From assembly GCF_045124755.1 (NCBI RefSeq), contig NZ_JBGVMK010000142.1: a DNA stretch of 29,056 nt, one strand, 5' to 3'. A program made the position numbers and the translations under genes. The stretch's first letter is position 1. Each line of letters begins with the position of its first letter. A model generated the notes under the pieces. It was given only the letters and a program-made list of their open reading frames with translations, did not search any database and was not told the origin of the DNA. Source of the stretch: Succinimonas sp045124755. Lineage in GTDB: Bacteria > Pseudomonadota > Gammaproteobacteria > Enterobacterales > Succinivibrionaceae. Shown in pieces: positions 1 to 8,632 of the stretch.

Positions 1-33
1 GTGTCTGAAAAGATGCTGAAAGTTTTAGACTAA
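1..33 (+). CDS. 3' end of an unidentified plus-strand gene (partial)
   Basis: Frame 1 is open from the window edge and ends with TAA at 31-33, giving the last ten residues VSEKMLKVLD. The other two plus frames meet stops within the first 20 bases. A strong plus-strand terminator hairpin follows 35 bases later, which fits the end of a gene here. Ten residues are too few to name a family. It could also be non-coding. Confidence 0.35.
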   Translation: MSEKMLKVLD

Positions 34-68
34 CAAGAGGGTCTATAGTATTACCTACAAAGCAAGGC

Positions 69-116
69 TTCCCAAAACCGGATCGAGGGGATTTTTCCGG
101 TTTTTGGGAATTTTTT
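69..116 (+). terminator. Rho-independent terminator of the upstream (off-window) gene
   Basis: The left arm (69-81) reads TTCCCAAAACCGG and the right arm (97-110) pairs with it apart from one bulged base. The loop is 15 bases, and six T follow at 111-116. It separates the off-window transcript from icd. I see no gene between here and 388. Confidence 0.75.
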
Positions 117-324
117 AAAGTGGCAAGTGGAACATGCCGAAGATGCCGTTTTCAGGGGATCTCGGCAGCTGGAAACGGAAGCGGGAGCGGAGCTTTTATG
201 CACAGAAACGGGGAACAATAATCCCCTCCAGGAAGTTATTAGTCCGCAAACAGCAACAAAGTTTGACCTGAGCCGCCGAATAATCCGGAGATCCCGCTTC
301 CGGATAACGGTGAATCCCCTGTGA

Positions 325-335
325 TGGTATATAAT
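325..335 (+). promoter_or_regulatory. putative icd promoter (-10 region)
   Basis: A TATAAT hexamer at 330-335 overlaps an extended -10 arrangement (TGG followed by TATATA at 325-333). No good -35 hexamer lies at the normal distance, so recognition would rest on the extended -10. Transcription would start near 342 and leave a leader of about 47 bases. The rest of 117-324 shows no gene or clear element. Confidence 0.4.
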
Positions 336-388
336 GAGACGGTGTTTTCTTTCATAAATTCTTTCATAAACCTATGGAGAACTTCCTC

Positions 389-1645
<1,257 letters not shown>

Positions 1646-1673
1646 TGCAGTAAATAGTCTGTGCTGAAAGGAT

Positions 1674-1700
1674 AAAAGGGAAGCTTCGGCTTCCTTTTTT
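1674..1700 (+). terminator. Rho-independent terminator of icd
   Basis: The stem GGAAGC (1679-1684) pairs with GCTTCC (1689-1694) across a TTCG tetraloop and is followed by six T (1695-1700). The upstream A run (1674-1677) can extend the pairing. It lies 28 bases after the icd stop. Confidence 0.9.
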
Positions 1701-1734
1701 ATTGGCTCTCCAGCATGAAACGGCTAATCAGATA

Positions 1735-1763
1735 TTGACAATAGCTAAACTATACTGTATATC
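1735..1763 (+). promoter_or_regulatory. sigma70 promoter with internal dyad, upstream of the MqsA-like gene
   Basis: TTGACA (1735-1740) is a perfect -35 hexamer. TATATC (1758-1763) follows after 17 bases as the -10. A perfect 5-bp dyad, TATAC-T-GTATA (1751-1761), lies in the spacer and overlaps the -10, which is where a repressor would block polymerase. The downstream gene encodes a DNA-binding protein, so autoregulation is a reasonable inference, but no operator is proven. The leader to the start codon is about 160 bases. Confidence 0.6.
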
Positions 1764-1825
1764 TAAACAAGGCTACTAAATACAGACATAAAATCAATAT
1801 CTGACTTTTGCGGTGACAGAACAGA

Positions 1826-1865
1826 TTCTTCCTGTTATCTGTTTCGGCGGCATTAGCAGGAAGAA
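1826..1865 (+). repeat. 9-bp inverted repeat (leader stem-loop) before the MqsA-like gene
   Basis: TTCTTCCTG (1826-1834) and CAGGAAGAA (1857-1865) are perfect reverse complements separated by 22 bases. It lies in the predicted leader between the promoter and the ribosome binding site. No T tract follows, so it is not a terminator. Its role is unknown. Confidence 0.5.
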
Positions 1866-1928
1866 AGTGCCGCAAGAAGCGGACAGGCAAGAGCAGACAA
1901 GCATGAAAGAGTCAGAAAGGAGACCCCG

Positions 1929-2369
1929 ATGATGAAGGCCAGAAAAACGTTTTGCGAGGAGTGCCGGAGCGAAACCGCCTATGCCGTATCAGCCGGCACC
2001 ATGACAGGAGCCATCAGGAACAAAGAGTATTCTTACACCGGGAAGACAGCGCGCTGCGCCGTATGCGGATCCCCGGTCTTTGTACCGGAAATTGTGGATG
2101 CCAACCTCCGCGCGCTTTATGAGGCGTATCGGGAGCAGAACGGCATCATTGCCCTTGATAAGATTCAGGAAATTCCCGCAAAATACGGTCTTGATAAAAC
2201 TGAGCTCTCTCTTCTTCTTGGCTGGGATGCGGAAACCTTCTCCCGGTATTATGAGGGAGACCTCCCCGCAAAAGATCATTCCGCTGTTTTGACCCGCCTT
2301 TACTGCGAACCCCAATTCGGCGCGGAATTACTGGCATCCCCTAAGAAAACTCCGAAAGCGCCGGCTTAA
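1929..2369 (+). CDS. MqsA/YgiT-type zinc-finger helix-turn-helix protein (antitoxin-like), orphan
   Basis: The protein (146 residues) has an N-terminal zinc-ribbon half-site CEEC (about residues 9-12), a second CAVCG (about 43-47), then a short linker (AYREQNG) and an HTH of the MqsA/YgiT antitoxin family at about 75-125, with the signature LLLGWDAETFSRYYEGDLP. Related proteins are antitoxins or are fused to a C-terminal Panacea (DUF4065/SocA-like) domain. This one stops after the HTH, and no toxin-sized gene stands next to it on either side. AAGGAGA at 1917-1923 serves either ATG 1929 (5-base gap) or ATG 1932 (8-base gap). It has its own promoter with a dyad, so it is probably a single autoregulated gene. 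DNA target and partner are unknown. Confidence 0.8.
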   Translation: MMKARKTFCEECRSETAYAVSAGTMTGAIRNKEYSYTGKTARCAVCGSPVFVPEIVDANLRALYEAYREQNGIIALDKIQEIPAKYGLDKTELSLLLGWDAETFSRYYEGDLPAKDHSAVLTRLYCEPQFGAELLASPKKTPKAPA

Positions 2370-2489
2370 AGCCCGGACCTTGCCTGTTCCCTGTCAGGTC
2401 TGGATCTTAGATCTTAACCTCTGTTATAACTGCGGCGTAAACGAAGCCCCTGTTTTCCGGGACACATCCTCGCTTACATACACTGCAAC

Positions 2490-2519
2490 AAAAAAAGGAA
2501 CCGGCACTCCAGTTCCTTT
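2490..2519 (-). terminator. Rho-independent terminator of the LacI-family gene
   Basis: Read on the minus strand, AAAGGAAC pairs perfectly with GTTCCTTT (plus 2512-2519 and 2494-2501) across a 10-base loop and runs into seven T (plus A run 2490-2496). A second short palindrome (CCGGGAAT/ATTCCCGG, 2532-2548) lies between it and the gene end. No gene is evident in 2370-2587. Confidence 0.8.
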
Positions 2520-2587
2520 CATTATCATCCTCCGGGAATCATTCCCGGGATCACTTCTCCCAGATCTGCTCCGGAATTTCCAGCCTG

Positions 2588-3652
2588 TTATGACTGCTTT
2601 TTAGCCGCCTTCTTAGGCTTCTTTTCCGGCTCCTCGGGCCTGGCCTGAGTCACGCTGGCCTTCTCGATGAGCACCGGAGTGAACTTAAGGGGCCATCTCC
2701 AGTTAAACTCCTCGGAGCGATCATAAAGCAAGGACAAGGCCAGAGTGGCGGCTCTCTTCCCCACCTCTTCGATGGGATAGCGCACCGTGGTGAGCTTCGG
2801 CTTAATGTAGTTGCTGATGGGATTGTCATCATAGCCCACTGCGCTGACCTGACCGGGCACGGTAATGTTGTTGTCGGCCAAAGCGGAAATGGCTCCGATG
2901 GCCATGGCATCATTATAGGCCACGAAGGCGGTGAATCCGGCATCCCGCATCAGGAGGGACTCAATAGCGCGGTAGCCGCCGTTTTCATCAGGGAAGGCCG
3001 CGCTGACAATATTGGGATCAAACTCGATACCGGCTTCTTCAAGAGCCATCTTGTAACCGGCCATGCGATCCTTCTCATCGGCGAAGGCCGCGTCATCGGA
3101 GCAGATATAGGCAATCTTCCGGTGGCCGTTGGCGATAAGGTGTCTCACCGCATCTGCCATGCCGGCGGTAATGTCCACCCAGACGGAACGATCCTCAAGA
3201 GAGCTTACCAGACGGTTCACAAACACCATGGGAATCCCGGACTGGCTGTACTCAATAAGCTCGTCATCCGAAAGCGCCTTGGAATGAATAATAAGGGCAT
3301 CGCAGCGGCGCAGCATCAGAGCTTCAATGCAGTCCTTCTCGCGATCGTGATTGTGGTTGCCGGACATTACGATGACGTACTTCTTTTCCGGCAGAATAAC
3401 ATCCTCTATGCCGCGCATCATCTGGGCAAAAAACGGACCGCCGCAGAGATCTCCCACCAGCACGCCGATGCAGTTGGAACGCTTGTTCACCAGAGCCTGG
3501 GCAAAGCTGTTGGGCTGAAAATTCAGCTCCTTCATGGCCTTGAGCACCGCCTGTTCCTTTTCGGGAGCCACGTTGGCAGACTTGTTAATAACTCTGGAAA
3601 CTGTTGAAATGGAAACGTTTGCCAGCCGTGAAACATCTTTGATTGTTGCCAT
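2588..3652 (-). CDS. LacI/GalR-family transcriptional regulator, GalR-like
   Basis: The protein (354 residues) opens with a typical LacI-family HTH, MATIKDVSRLANVSISTVSR, and a hinge helix, followed by a periplasmic-binding-protein-like sugar-sensing domain. It resembles E. coli GalR/GalS along its length (RCDALIIHSK, HRKIAYICSDD, FTAFVAYNDAMAIGA, KLTTVRYPI). It is expected to bind an operator as a dimer and respond to a sugar or related ligand. No sugar-use gene is adjacent, so the regulon cannot be read from context. The last 15 or so residues form a lysine-rich tail (EKKPKKAAKKQS) that GalR lacks. The ribosome binding site is weak. Two ACCGGT cores in its upstream region (3689-3694 and 3800-3805, the latter within TACCGGTA) are possible operators, since this family favours a central CG. 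Confidence 0.9.
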   Translation of the reverse strand: MATIKDVSRLANVSISTVSRVINKSANVAPEKEQAVLKAMKELNFQPNSFAQALVNKRSNCIGVLVGDLCGGPFFAQMMRGIEDVILPEKKYVIVMSGNHNHDREKDCIEALMLRRCDALIIHSKALSDDELIEYSQSGIPMVFVNRLVSSLEDRSVWVDITAGMADAVRHLIANGHRKIAYICSDDAAFADEKDRMAGYKMALEEAGIEFDPNIVSAAFPDENGGYRAIESLLMRDAGFTAFVAYNDAMAIGAISALADNNITVPGQVSAVGYDDNPISNYIKPKLTTVRYPIEEVGKRAATLALSLLYDRSEEFNWRWPLKFTPVLIEKASVTQARPEEPEKKPKKAAKKQS

Positions 3653-3809
3653 ATTAAATTATCACTCATTAGCGGATAACAACAAAAAACCGGTCAATCC
3701 GCTCTTTCCCCGCCGGTTCCGGAAGCTGAGACATTGTTCTCAAAACCCCGGAAGGCATTATAAACGGAAGCCGGTTCTTTCTATTCTAACATGATTCATA
3801 CCGGTAGCA

Positions 3810-3860
3810 GCATGGAAAAAGTGTGAGACAAATTTAATTGTTGACACAGATTTTCCATGC
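3810..3860. repeat. 51-bp interrupted palindrome between lacI-type gene and slt
   Basis: GCATGGAAAA (3810-3819) is the perfect reverse complement of TTTTCCATGC (3851-3860). Inside, GTGT/ACAC-like and ACAA/TTGT matches keep the symmetry partly going to the centre (near 3835). It lies just downstream of slt and upstream of the LacI-family gene. No T tract follows on the minus strand, so a large operator or an mRNA 3' structure is more likely than a standard terminator. Confidence 0.6.
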
Positions 3861-3874
3861 CATGGATACCCGGC

Positions 3875-5905
3875 CTAATAATGGGCGTCATGCTCCGAAG
3901 GAGTCAGAAGCTCCAGCTTCTGGGCTCCCAGAAGGTGCTGATAAATAACGTTGTACATCAGTACCTTCTGCACGTAGTTGCGGGTTTCATTAAAGGGAAT
4001 GGATTCGATGTAGGTAATCGCATCCCGCCTTACGCCGTCGCCGCTCTGCCACTTGTAGGCCCTGCCGGGACCGGCATTATAGCCGGCAGTGGCAAAGATG
4101 CGGTTGCCGCCGAACTTCTCCTGAAGATCATGGAGATAGGCGCCGCCCAGACGGATATTAACCGACGGATTAAAAAGCTCGTCCTTGCCGCCGTAAGGAT
4201 AGCCGTACTTCTTGCTGACCATGGCGGCGGTATCCGGCATGAACTGCATGAGGCCCCGGGCGCCCACCGGGGACTTGGCCAGCGGATTCATCATGCTTTC
4301 CTGTCTGGTAATGGCATACATGTAGCTGAGATCCGTGCCGCTTCTCCGGGATTCCTGCTCGTAGATCTTGCGGTAAGGGAGCGGGAAGCGCACATTGAGA
4401 GCGTCCCAGTCCTTCTTGTAGATGGATTCCCAGACCGCCAGATCCGTAAAGCCTCTTTCCGCCTCGGTGGCGGCAATGGTTCTGGCATCGTCCAGAGAAG
4501 CATTGTGCATGGTTTCCCGCCACTCGGTGCGGATGCCCCGGGCATCATTCAGGAAGGAAAACTCCATATATCTGGCATAGGCCGGATATTTCTTAAGAAG
4601 AGCGGCCTTCTGCTTTTCATTAGCCGGCACTGCGGTAACGGGCTTAATGGCATAGGGGAGACCCAGCTTGTCAGCGGTGTAGAAGCCGTAGAAGCTTCTT
4701 TCCTTGGCCAGCTTCCGGAAGATGGCATCAGCCTCGGCCTTTTTGCCGGTTTCCTCCAGGGCCCGGGCCTTCCAGTAGCGATAGTTATCCGCCTGCTTCT
4801 TGTCTTCAGGGAGCCGGTCAATGAAACGGAGCACGAAGCGATAGTCCCGATCCCAGATAGCCACGCGGATGCGCTGCTCCAGCATGGCCGCATTGCCGGC
4901 GCTTTCCAGAAGATCGTCCACCAGCTTTCTGGATGCGGAGGTCTTGTTATAAAGGAGCGCATACACCAGGGCCTGATTCACCGTATGCTCCTGGGCGGCA
5001 GTGGGATGATAGCGGTTCTTGAAATTGCCGATTTCCGCCAGAGCGGCCTCCGGGCTGGTTCTGGCAAACCTTGCGAACACCAGAGAAGCGGCTTCCTTCT
5101 GGGTTACCGGAATAGCGGCATACTTGGAGGGCTTGCCGTAGTAGGATGAGAGGGTCTTGGCCAGGGTCTTGTCAGCCTCGTTCCTGCCCAGCTGAGATAC
5201 CGCATCAAGGTAGACCTTGCCGCCGTTTTTGGTCCAGTAGGTGCTTCGGATTCTTTCCAAAGCCATGTCCCGGGTCAGAAGTCCGCCGGCCTTAAGAGTG
5301 CCCAGAAGAGAGGAGCATTCCTTGGAAAGGGGTTCCCCCGCCTCGTAATCGGCTTTGATAAAGCTCAGGGCTTCCTGCTTCTTGCCGTGATAATAGCGGG
5401 CCTGATGCCACAGGCACTGGAGCTTGGTTCCCTCAGGCATTTCCGGAGAGATTTCCAGCACGGCGTCATAATTGCCATTGTTAGCATAGGCATGCATATA
5501 GTCGTTCAGCACATAACGGGCCAGACCGGTATGACCGCCGGAGGTAATAAACTTCTTGATTCTGGCGGTATTCCCGCGATCCTTTTTCAGGAGGAGGTAG
5601 TCCAGATACACGTTGAGAGGATAGTCCCCGAGCTCGGAATGAATGCGTCTTACGGTGTCAAAGTCCTTCTTTTCATATGCGGCCAGAGCCCGAAGATACT
5701 TCTGCCGTTCCCCCTGATAGCGCTTGAAATCATGCTTGTAGGCTGCGGAAACCTCCGAGCTTCTTACCACAGTCTCGGTTTTAATCTCGGTGGTAAGAGG
5801 CTCCTGTGTACTGGCGCAGGCCGTAACGCAAAGAGCAAGGACACTGGGAACAACAGCGCAAAAACACCCCGTTAAATGTTTGATAAGCGATGATACCTTA
5901 TACAT
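3875..5905 (-). CDS. slt: soluble lytic murein transglycosylase (Slt70 type), predicted lipoprotein
   Basis: Cleaves peptidoglycan glycan strands to 1,6-anhydromuropeptides in the periplasm. Of 676 residues, the first 30 form a lipoprotein-like signal with the lipobox end VTAC (Cys30), so it is probably membrane anchored, unlike soluble E. coli Slt70. Residues of about 45-500 match the alpha-helical, superhelical ring region of Slt. The C-terminal catalytic domain (about 520-665) carries ITRQESMMNP with the catalytic Glu near 536, SPVGARGLMQFMP, and NRIFATAGYNAGPGR, as in Slt70. The minus-strand start ATG 5905 has a purine-rich stretch upstream but no strong Shine-Dalgarno. It is separated from the FleQ-like gene upstream by 407 bases including a terminator, so it is probably transcribed on its own. 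Confidence 0.93.
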   Translation of the reverse strand: MYKVSSLIKHLTGCFCAVVPSVLALCVTACASTQEPLTTEIKTETVVRSSEVSAAYKHDFKRYQGERQKYLRALAAYEKKDFDTVRRIHSELGDYPLNVYLDYLLLKKDRGNTARIKKFITSGGHTGLARYVLNDYMHAYANNGNYDAVLEISPEMPEGTKLQCLWHQARYYHGKKQEALSFIKADYEAGEPLSKECSSLLGTLKAGGLLTRDMALERIRSTYWTKNGGKVYLDAVSQLGRNEADKTLAKTLSSYYGKPSKYAAIPVTQKEAASLVFARFARTSPEAALAEIGNFKNRYHPTAAQEHTVNQALVYALLYNKTSASRKLVDDLLESAGNAAMLEQRIRVAIWDRDYRFVLRFIDRLPEDKKQADNYRYWKARALEETGKKAEADAIFRKLAKERSFYGFYTADKLGLPYAIKPVTAVPANEKQKAALLKKYPAYARYMEFSFLNDARGIRTEWRETMHNASLDDARTIAATEAERGFTDLAVWESIYKKDWDALNVRFPLPYRKIYEQESRRSGTDLSYMYAITRQESMMNPLAKSPVGARGLMQFMPDTAAMVSKKYGYPYGGKDELFNPSVNIRLGGAYLHDLQEKFGGNRIFATAGYNAGPGRAYKWQSGDGVRRDAITYIESIPFNETRNYVQKVLMYNVIYQHLLGAQKLELLTPSEHDAHY

Positions 5906-6223
5906 AAGCCTTTGTTTTCTTTCCTGTGGTTAAAGCTCAGAGAGCAAATAATTATTCTAAAAATAAAAATCCCGGCATGCCCAGGAACAGCCTGGAAATG
6001 TCTGAACGATGCCGTTGCCGGCGGTACTGCTTGATGTCAGAAAGCTCTGGGAATCTTAGGTATGCCGATAACTGCCGGAGTCATGAAGAACTGAAAAACC
6101 GTCCGGAGCGTTTTTTGAAAAACGCTGCCTGAAAAAACCGCCTTCAGGCAAAAAATTGCCCCGAATTCAGGATGAGCTCAGCAGTATTAAAAAAGCAATG
6201 TAAGTGTACCATCAGAATGCCTG
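5906..6223. other. intergenic region between slt and the fleQ-like gene: AT-rich, hairpins, no gene seen
   Basis: There is no convincing coding sequence. Two adjacent hairpin-forming segments occur: GCGTTTTTTGAAAAACGC (6108-6125) and GCCTGAA (6127-6133) with TTCAGGC (6143-6149). Neither is followed by T on the plus strand or directly by T on the minus strand, so I do not call them terminators. The slt promoter should be near 5930-5970, in the AT-rich minus-strand segment, but I cannot fix its hexamers. Confidence 0.4.
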
Positions 6224-6259
6224 AAAACAAAATCCGGCAGAGTATTTTTTCTGCCGGAT
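6224..6259 (-). terminator. Rho-independent terminator of the fleQ-like gene
   Basis: The 10-bp perfect stem ATCCGGCAGA (6232-6241) / TCTGCCGGAT (6250-6259) has an 8-base loop. On the minus strand it is followed by a T-rich run (complement of 6224-6232). It lies about 50 bases after the stop at 6313. Confidence 0.8.
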
Positions 6260-6312
6260 CGCAATATCTGACCTTACGGTCTGCCATCATCCTGAAAATT
6301 TCATGAAAGCGG

Positions 6313-7797
6313 TTACTCAGAGGCCTGGGAAATGCCGTATTTTTTGATTTTTTCCACCAGGGTAGTGCGCCGCATCTGGAGAATTTCCGCCGCCCGCGCC
6401 ACCACTCCGTCCGTGGCAGCCAGAGCCTGCTTTATCATGTCGATTTCTATCTGACTCACCATGTCCTTGAGATTCACCCCCTCCGGCGGCAGCACCCCGG
6501 CAAAGGGAGCGCTGAGATCGTCATGAGCCGCCCCGGCCCCGTCGGATCCGGAGCTCTCGCCGCTTTCCTCCTCCGGTTCCTCCGCGGTATCGCTGAAGAG
6601 ATCAAAAAGAGCGTCCTTTTCGCTGATCTCGTCCTGTTTCTTGGCCTCCGGGCCGTACTGGTACTTCCGGGGCAGATCCTGCACGTCCACAATCTCATCG
6701 GGATGCATGATAATCATGCGCTCCACCAGATTGGAAAGCTCCCGCACATTGCCGGACCACTCATGCTGCATCAGGGATTCCATGGCTCTCTGGGTGAACC
6801 GGACACCCACCTTATGCTCCTCGGAATAGCGCTTAATAAGCTCCTGCAGGAGAAGCGGAATATCATCAGTTCTTTCCCGGAGCGGCGGGGTATTAATGGG
6901 GAACACATTGAGCCGGTAAAAGAGATCCTCCCGGAACTCGCCGTCCGCGATCATCTTTTCCAGATTGCGGTGGGTGGCGGCAATAACCCGGACATCGCAT
7001 TTTATTTGCTTGTTGCTGCCCACTCTTTCATAGACTCTTTCCTGAAGCACCCGGAGCAGCTTTACCTGCATCTGGAGGGGCATGTCGCCGATTTCGTCCA
7101 GAAAAATGGTGCCCCCCTCCGCCAGCTCAAAGCGGCCGGCCCGGTTGGTAATGGCTCCGGTAAAGGCGCCCTTTTCATGGCCGAAGAGCTCGCTTTCCAG
7201 AAGCTCCGCGGGAATGGCGCCGCAGTTAATGGGCACAAAGGGCTTGTTTTTTCTGGCGGAAAGGGAGTGCACCGCCCGGGCCACCACCTCCTTTCCGGTG
7301 CCGGATTCTCCCAGAATCAGCACATTAGCCGTGGTGGGCGCCACCTGCTCAATGAGATGCCGCACCTCCTGAATGGCCTTCCCCTTTCCCACCAGAAACT
7401 TCATGAGCCGCTGGGCATTGTCGCTTCTTTTAAGATTCTTGTGCATGGAGTTAAAGGACTGGCAGAACCGAAGGAGCTGAAGAAAGCCCTCGTAGGTGCC
7501 GTCCTTTCCCAGGATCCCGATCATGTTGGGTTCCCGGGGGAGATCGGCTTCATCATGGGCCTGAGTGAAGATAAAGGGGATCAGGGGGTGATTTTTCAGA
7601 AGATCCGCCGGAGTCACGCTGCCGGTGTTCCCGGCAATCACCAGGGTAATCGCAACGTTGTCGCTGTCAAGATAGCTCAGGCAGTCGGGCACCTCGCCGC
7701 TCTGCCACTCGCAGCCCAGAAACTTAACAATGGTTTCAATTTCCTGACGAAGCTCGGGGCGTTCTTCAAGAATTAAAATATTTCCCACAAAGTCCAT
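6313..7797 (-). CDS. fleQ: sigma54-dependent flagellar master regulator, FleQ/FlrA family
   Basis: Enhancer-binding ATPase that opens sigma54 promoters of flagellar genes. Domains in 494 residues: a divergent receiver-like FleQ domain (about 5-115), the AAA+ core with Walker A GESGTGKE (163-170), GAFTGA sigma54 contact loop (210-215), Walker B IFLDEIG (231-237), arginine-finger REDLFYRL (289-296) and sensor II WSGNVREL (347-354), an acidic Ser/Gly-rich linker (about 385-440), and a Fis-type HTH at the end (AAEILQMRRTTLVEKIKKYG). The c-di-GMP ExxxR motif is kept (ELIKR, 319-323), but the LFRS motif reads LMKF (131-134). The start ATG has GGAGG 4 bases upstream. It is not next to fleSR or the flhA cluster. 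Identity as FleQ/FlrA rather than FlrC rests on the N-terminal domain and the RRTTLVEK helix. Confidence 0.9.
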   Translation of the reverse strand: MDFVGNILILEERPELRQEIETIVKFLGCEWQSGEVPDCLSYLDSDNVAITLVIAGNTGSVTPADLLKNHPLIPFIFTQAHDEADLPREPNMIGILGKDGTYEGFLQLLRFCQSFNSMHKNLKRSDNAQRLMKFLVGKGKAIQEVRHLIEQVAPTTANVLILGESGTGKEVVARAVHSLSARKNKPFVPINCGAIPAELLESELFGHEKGAFTGAITNRAGRFELAEGGTIFLDEIGDMPLQMQVKLLRVLQERVYERVGSNKQIKCDVRVIAATHRNLEKMIADGEFREDLFYRLNVFPINTPPLRERTDDIPLLLQELIKRYSEEHKVGVRFTQRAMESLMQHEWSGNVRELSNLVERMIIMHPDEIVDVQDLPRKYQYGPEAKKQDEISEKDALFDLFSDTAEEPEEESGESSGSDGAGAAHDDLSAPFAGVLPPEGVNLKDMVSQIEIDMIKQALAATDGVVARAAEILQMRRTTLVEKIKKYGISQASE

Positions 7798-7951
7798 AAA
7801 TCCTCCGTCTGTCCTGCAGAGATTTTAAGAGGATTTCGCAAAAAAGAACCATGCTTATGTCAAATTTTCGACAGTTTTTGGCACTGTTATAGGAAACGCG
7901 CTTCCGGCAGCAGGAAATATCGCTGCTAATTCCCCTGCCGATTCCCCTGAT

Positions 7952-8632
7952 TCAAACGGCGGGATCCAGAGGCAGTCTCCAGTCAATGGGAGTGCGGCCC
8001 CAGGATTCCAGGTAGGCATTGCAGGCCCGGAAGTGCCCGCAGCCGAAGAAACCCCGGTAGGCGCTCAGGGGACTGGGATGGGGAGCTTTGAGCACCAGAT
8101 GCCGGGAGGTATCCACGGTCCGGCACTTGGACTGCGCCGGACTCCCCCACAGCATGAACACCGTGTGCTCGGTGCATTCGTTGATGCGGGCAATCACATG
8201 ATCGGTGAAGATCTCCCACCCCTTCCCGAAATGGCTCTTAGGGCGCCCCTGCTCCACCGTCAGGGTATTATTGAGGAGAAACACCCCCTGCCGGGCCCAG
8301 GAGGTGAGACAGCCGTGGGAGGGGATCTGAAACTCCGGGCCGTACTCCTCCCGAAGCTCCAAGTAAATATTCTTAAGGGACGGCGGCACCGGAATGCCGG
8401 GATTTACCGAAAAGCAGAGACCGTTGGCCTGTCCGGGGCCATGGTAGGGATCCTGCCCGATAATAACAACTTTCACCTGACTGAAGGGGGTGCTGCTGAA
8501 GGCGCTGAAGATCTCCCGCTCCGGCGGAAAAACCTGAGCCGCCCTTCTTCTCTCCTTCTGAAAACGCATCACCTCCGCAAAATACGGCTGGCTCTTTTCA
8601 GAACCGATGACATCATGCCAGGTTAACTCCAT
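7952..8632 (-). CDS. ung: uracil-DNA glycosylase, family 1
   Basis: Removes uracil from DNA to start base-excision repair. The motifs are complete: GQDPYHGPGQA with the catalytic Asp61, the uracil-pocket LLNNTLTVE, and HPSPLSAYRGFFGC with catalytic His185. An ATG at 8638 would add two residues, but AGGAGGT at 8639-8645 directly abuts it. The ATG at 8632 lies 7 bases from the core and gives MELTWHDVIG, matching the start of E. coli Ung. I therefore use 8632 (226 residues). The gap to fleQ is 154 bases, with no clear terminator but a directly repeated AGGGGAAT on the minus strand just after the stop. Confidence 0.96.
   Translation of the reverse strand: MELTWHDVIGSEKSQPYFAEVMRFQKERRRAAQVFPPEREIFSAFSSTPFSQVKVVIIGQDPYHGPGQANGLCFSVNPGIPVPPSLKNIYLELREEYGPEFQIPSHGCLTSWARQGVFLLNNTLTVEQGRPKSHFGKGWEIFTDHVIARINECTEHTVFMLWGSPAQSKCRTVDTSRHLVLKAPHPSPLSAYRGFFGCGHFRACNAYLESWGRTPIDWRLPLDPAV

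Noticed and set aside
127..324. Plus-strand open frame upstream of icd.
   Set aside because: The frame opens just after a terminator with no Shine-Dalgarno, and the product has no recognisable features.
2380..2604. Plus-strand open frame after the MqsA-like gene, considered as a toxin partner.
   Set aside because: It crosses the LacI-gene terminator and its 3' end, lacks a ribosome binding site, and shows no toxin motif.
6064..6071. GCCGATAA, a perfect sigma28 -10-like sequence on the plus strand.
   Set aside because: There is no TAAA -35 at the right distance and no plus-strand gene downstream. The neighbours are on the minus strand.
5926..6132. Plus-strand open frame of 68 codons between slt and fleQ.
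   Set aside because: No ribosome binding site or family match; it reads through hairpin sequence in an AT-rich spacer.
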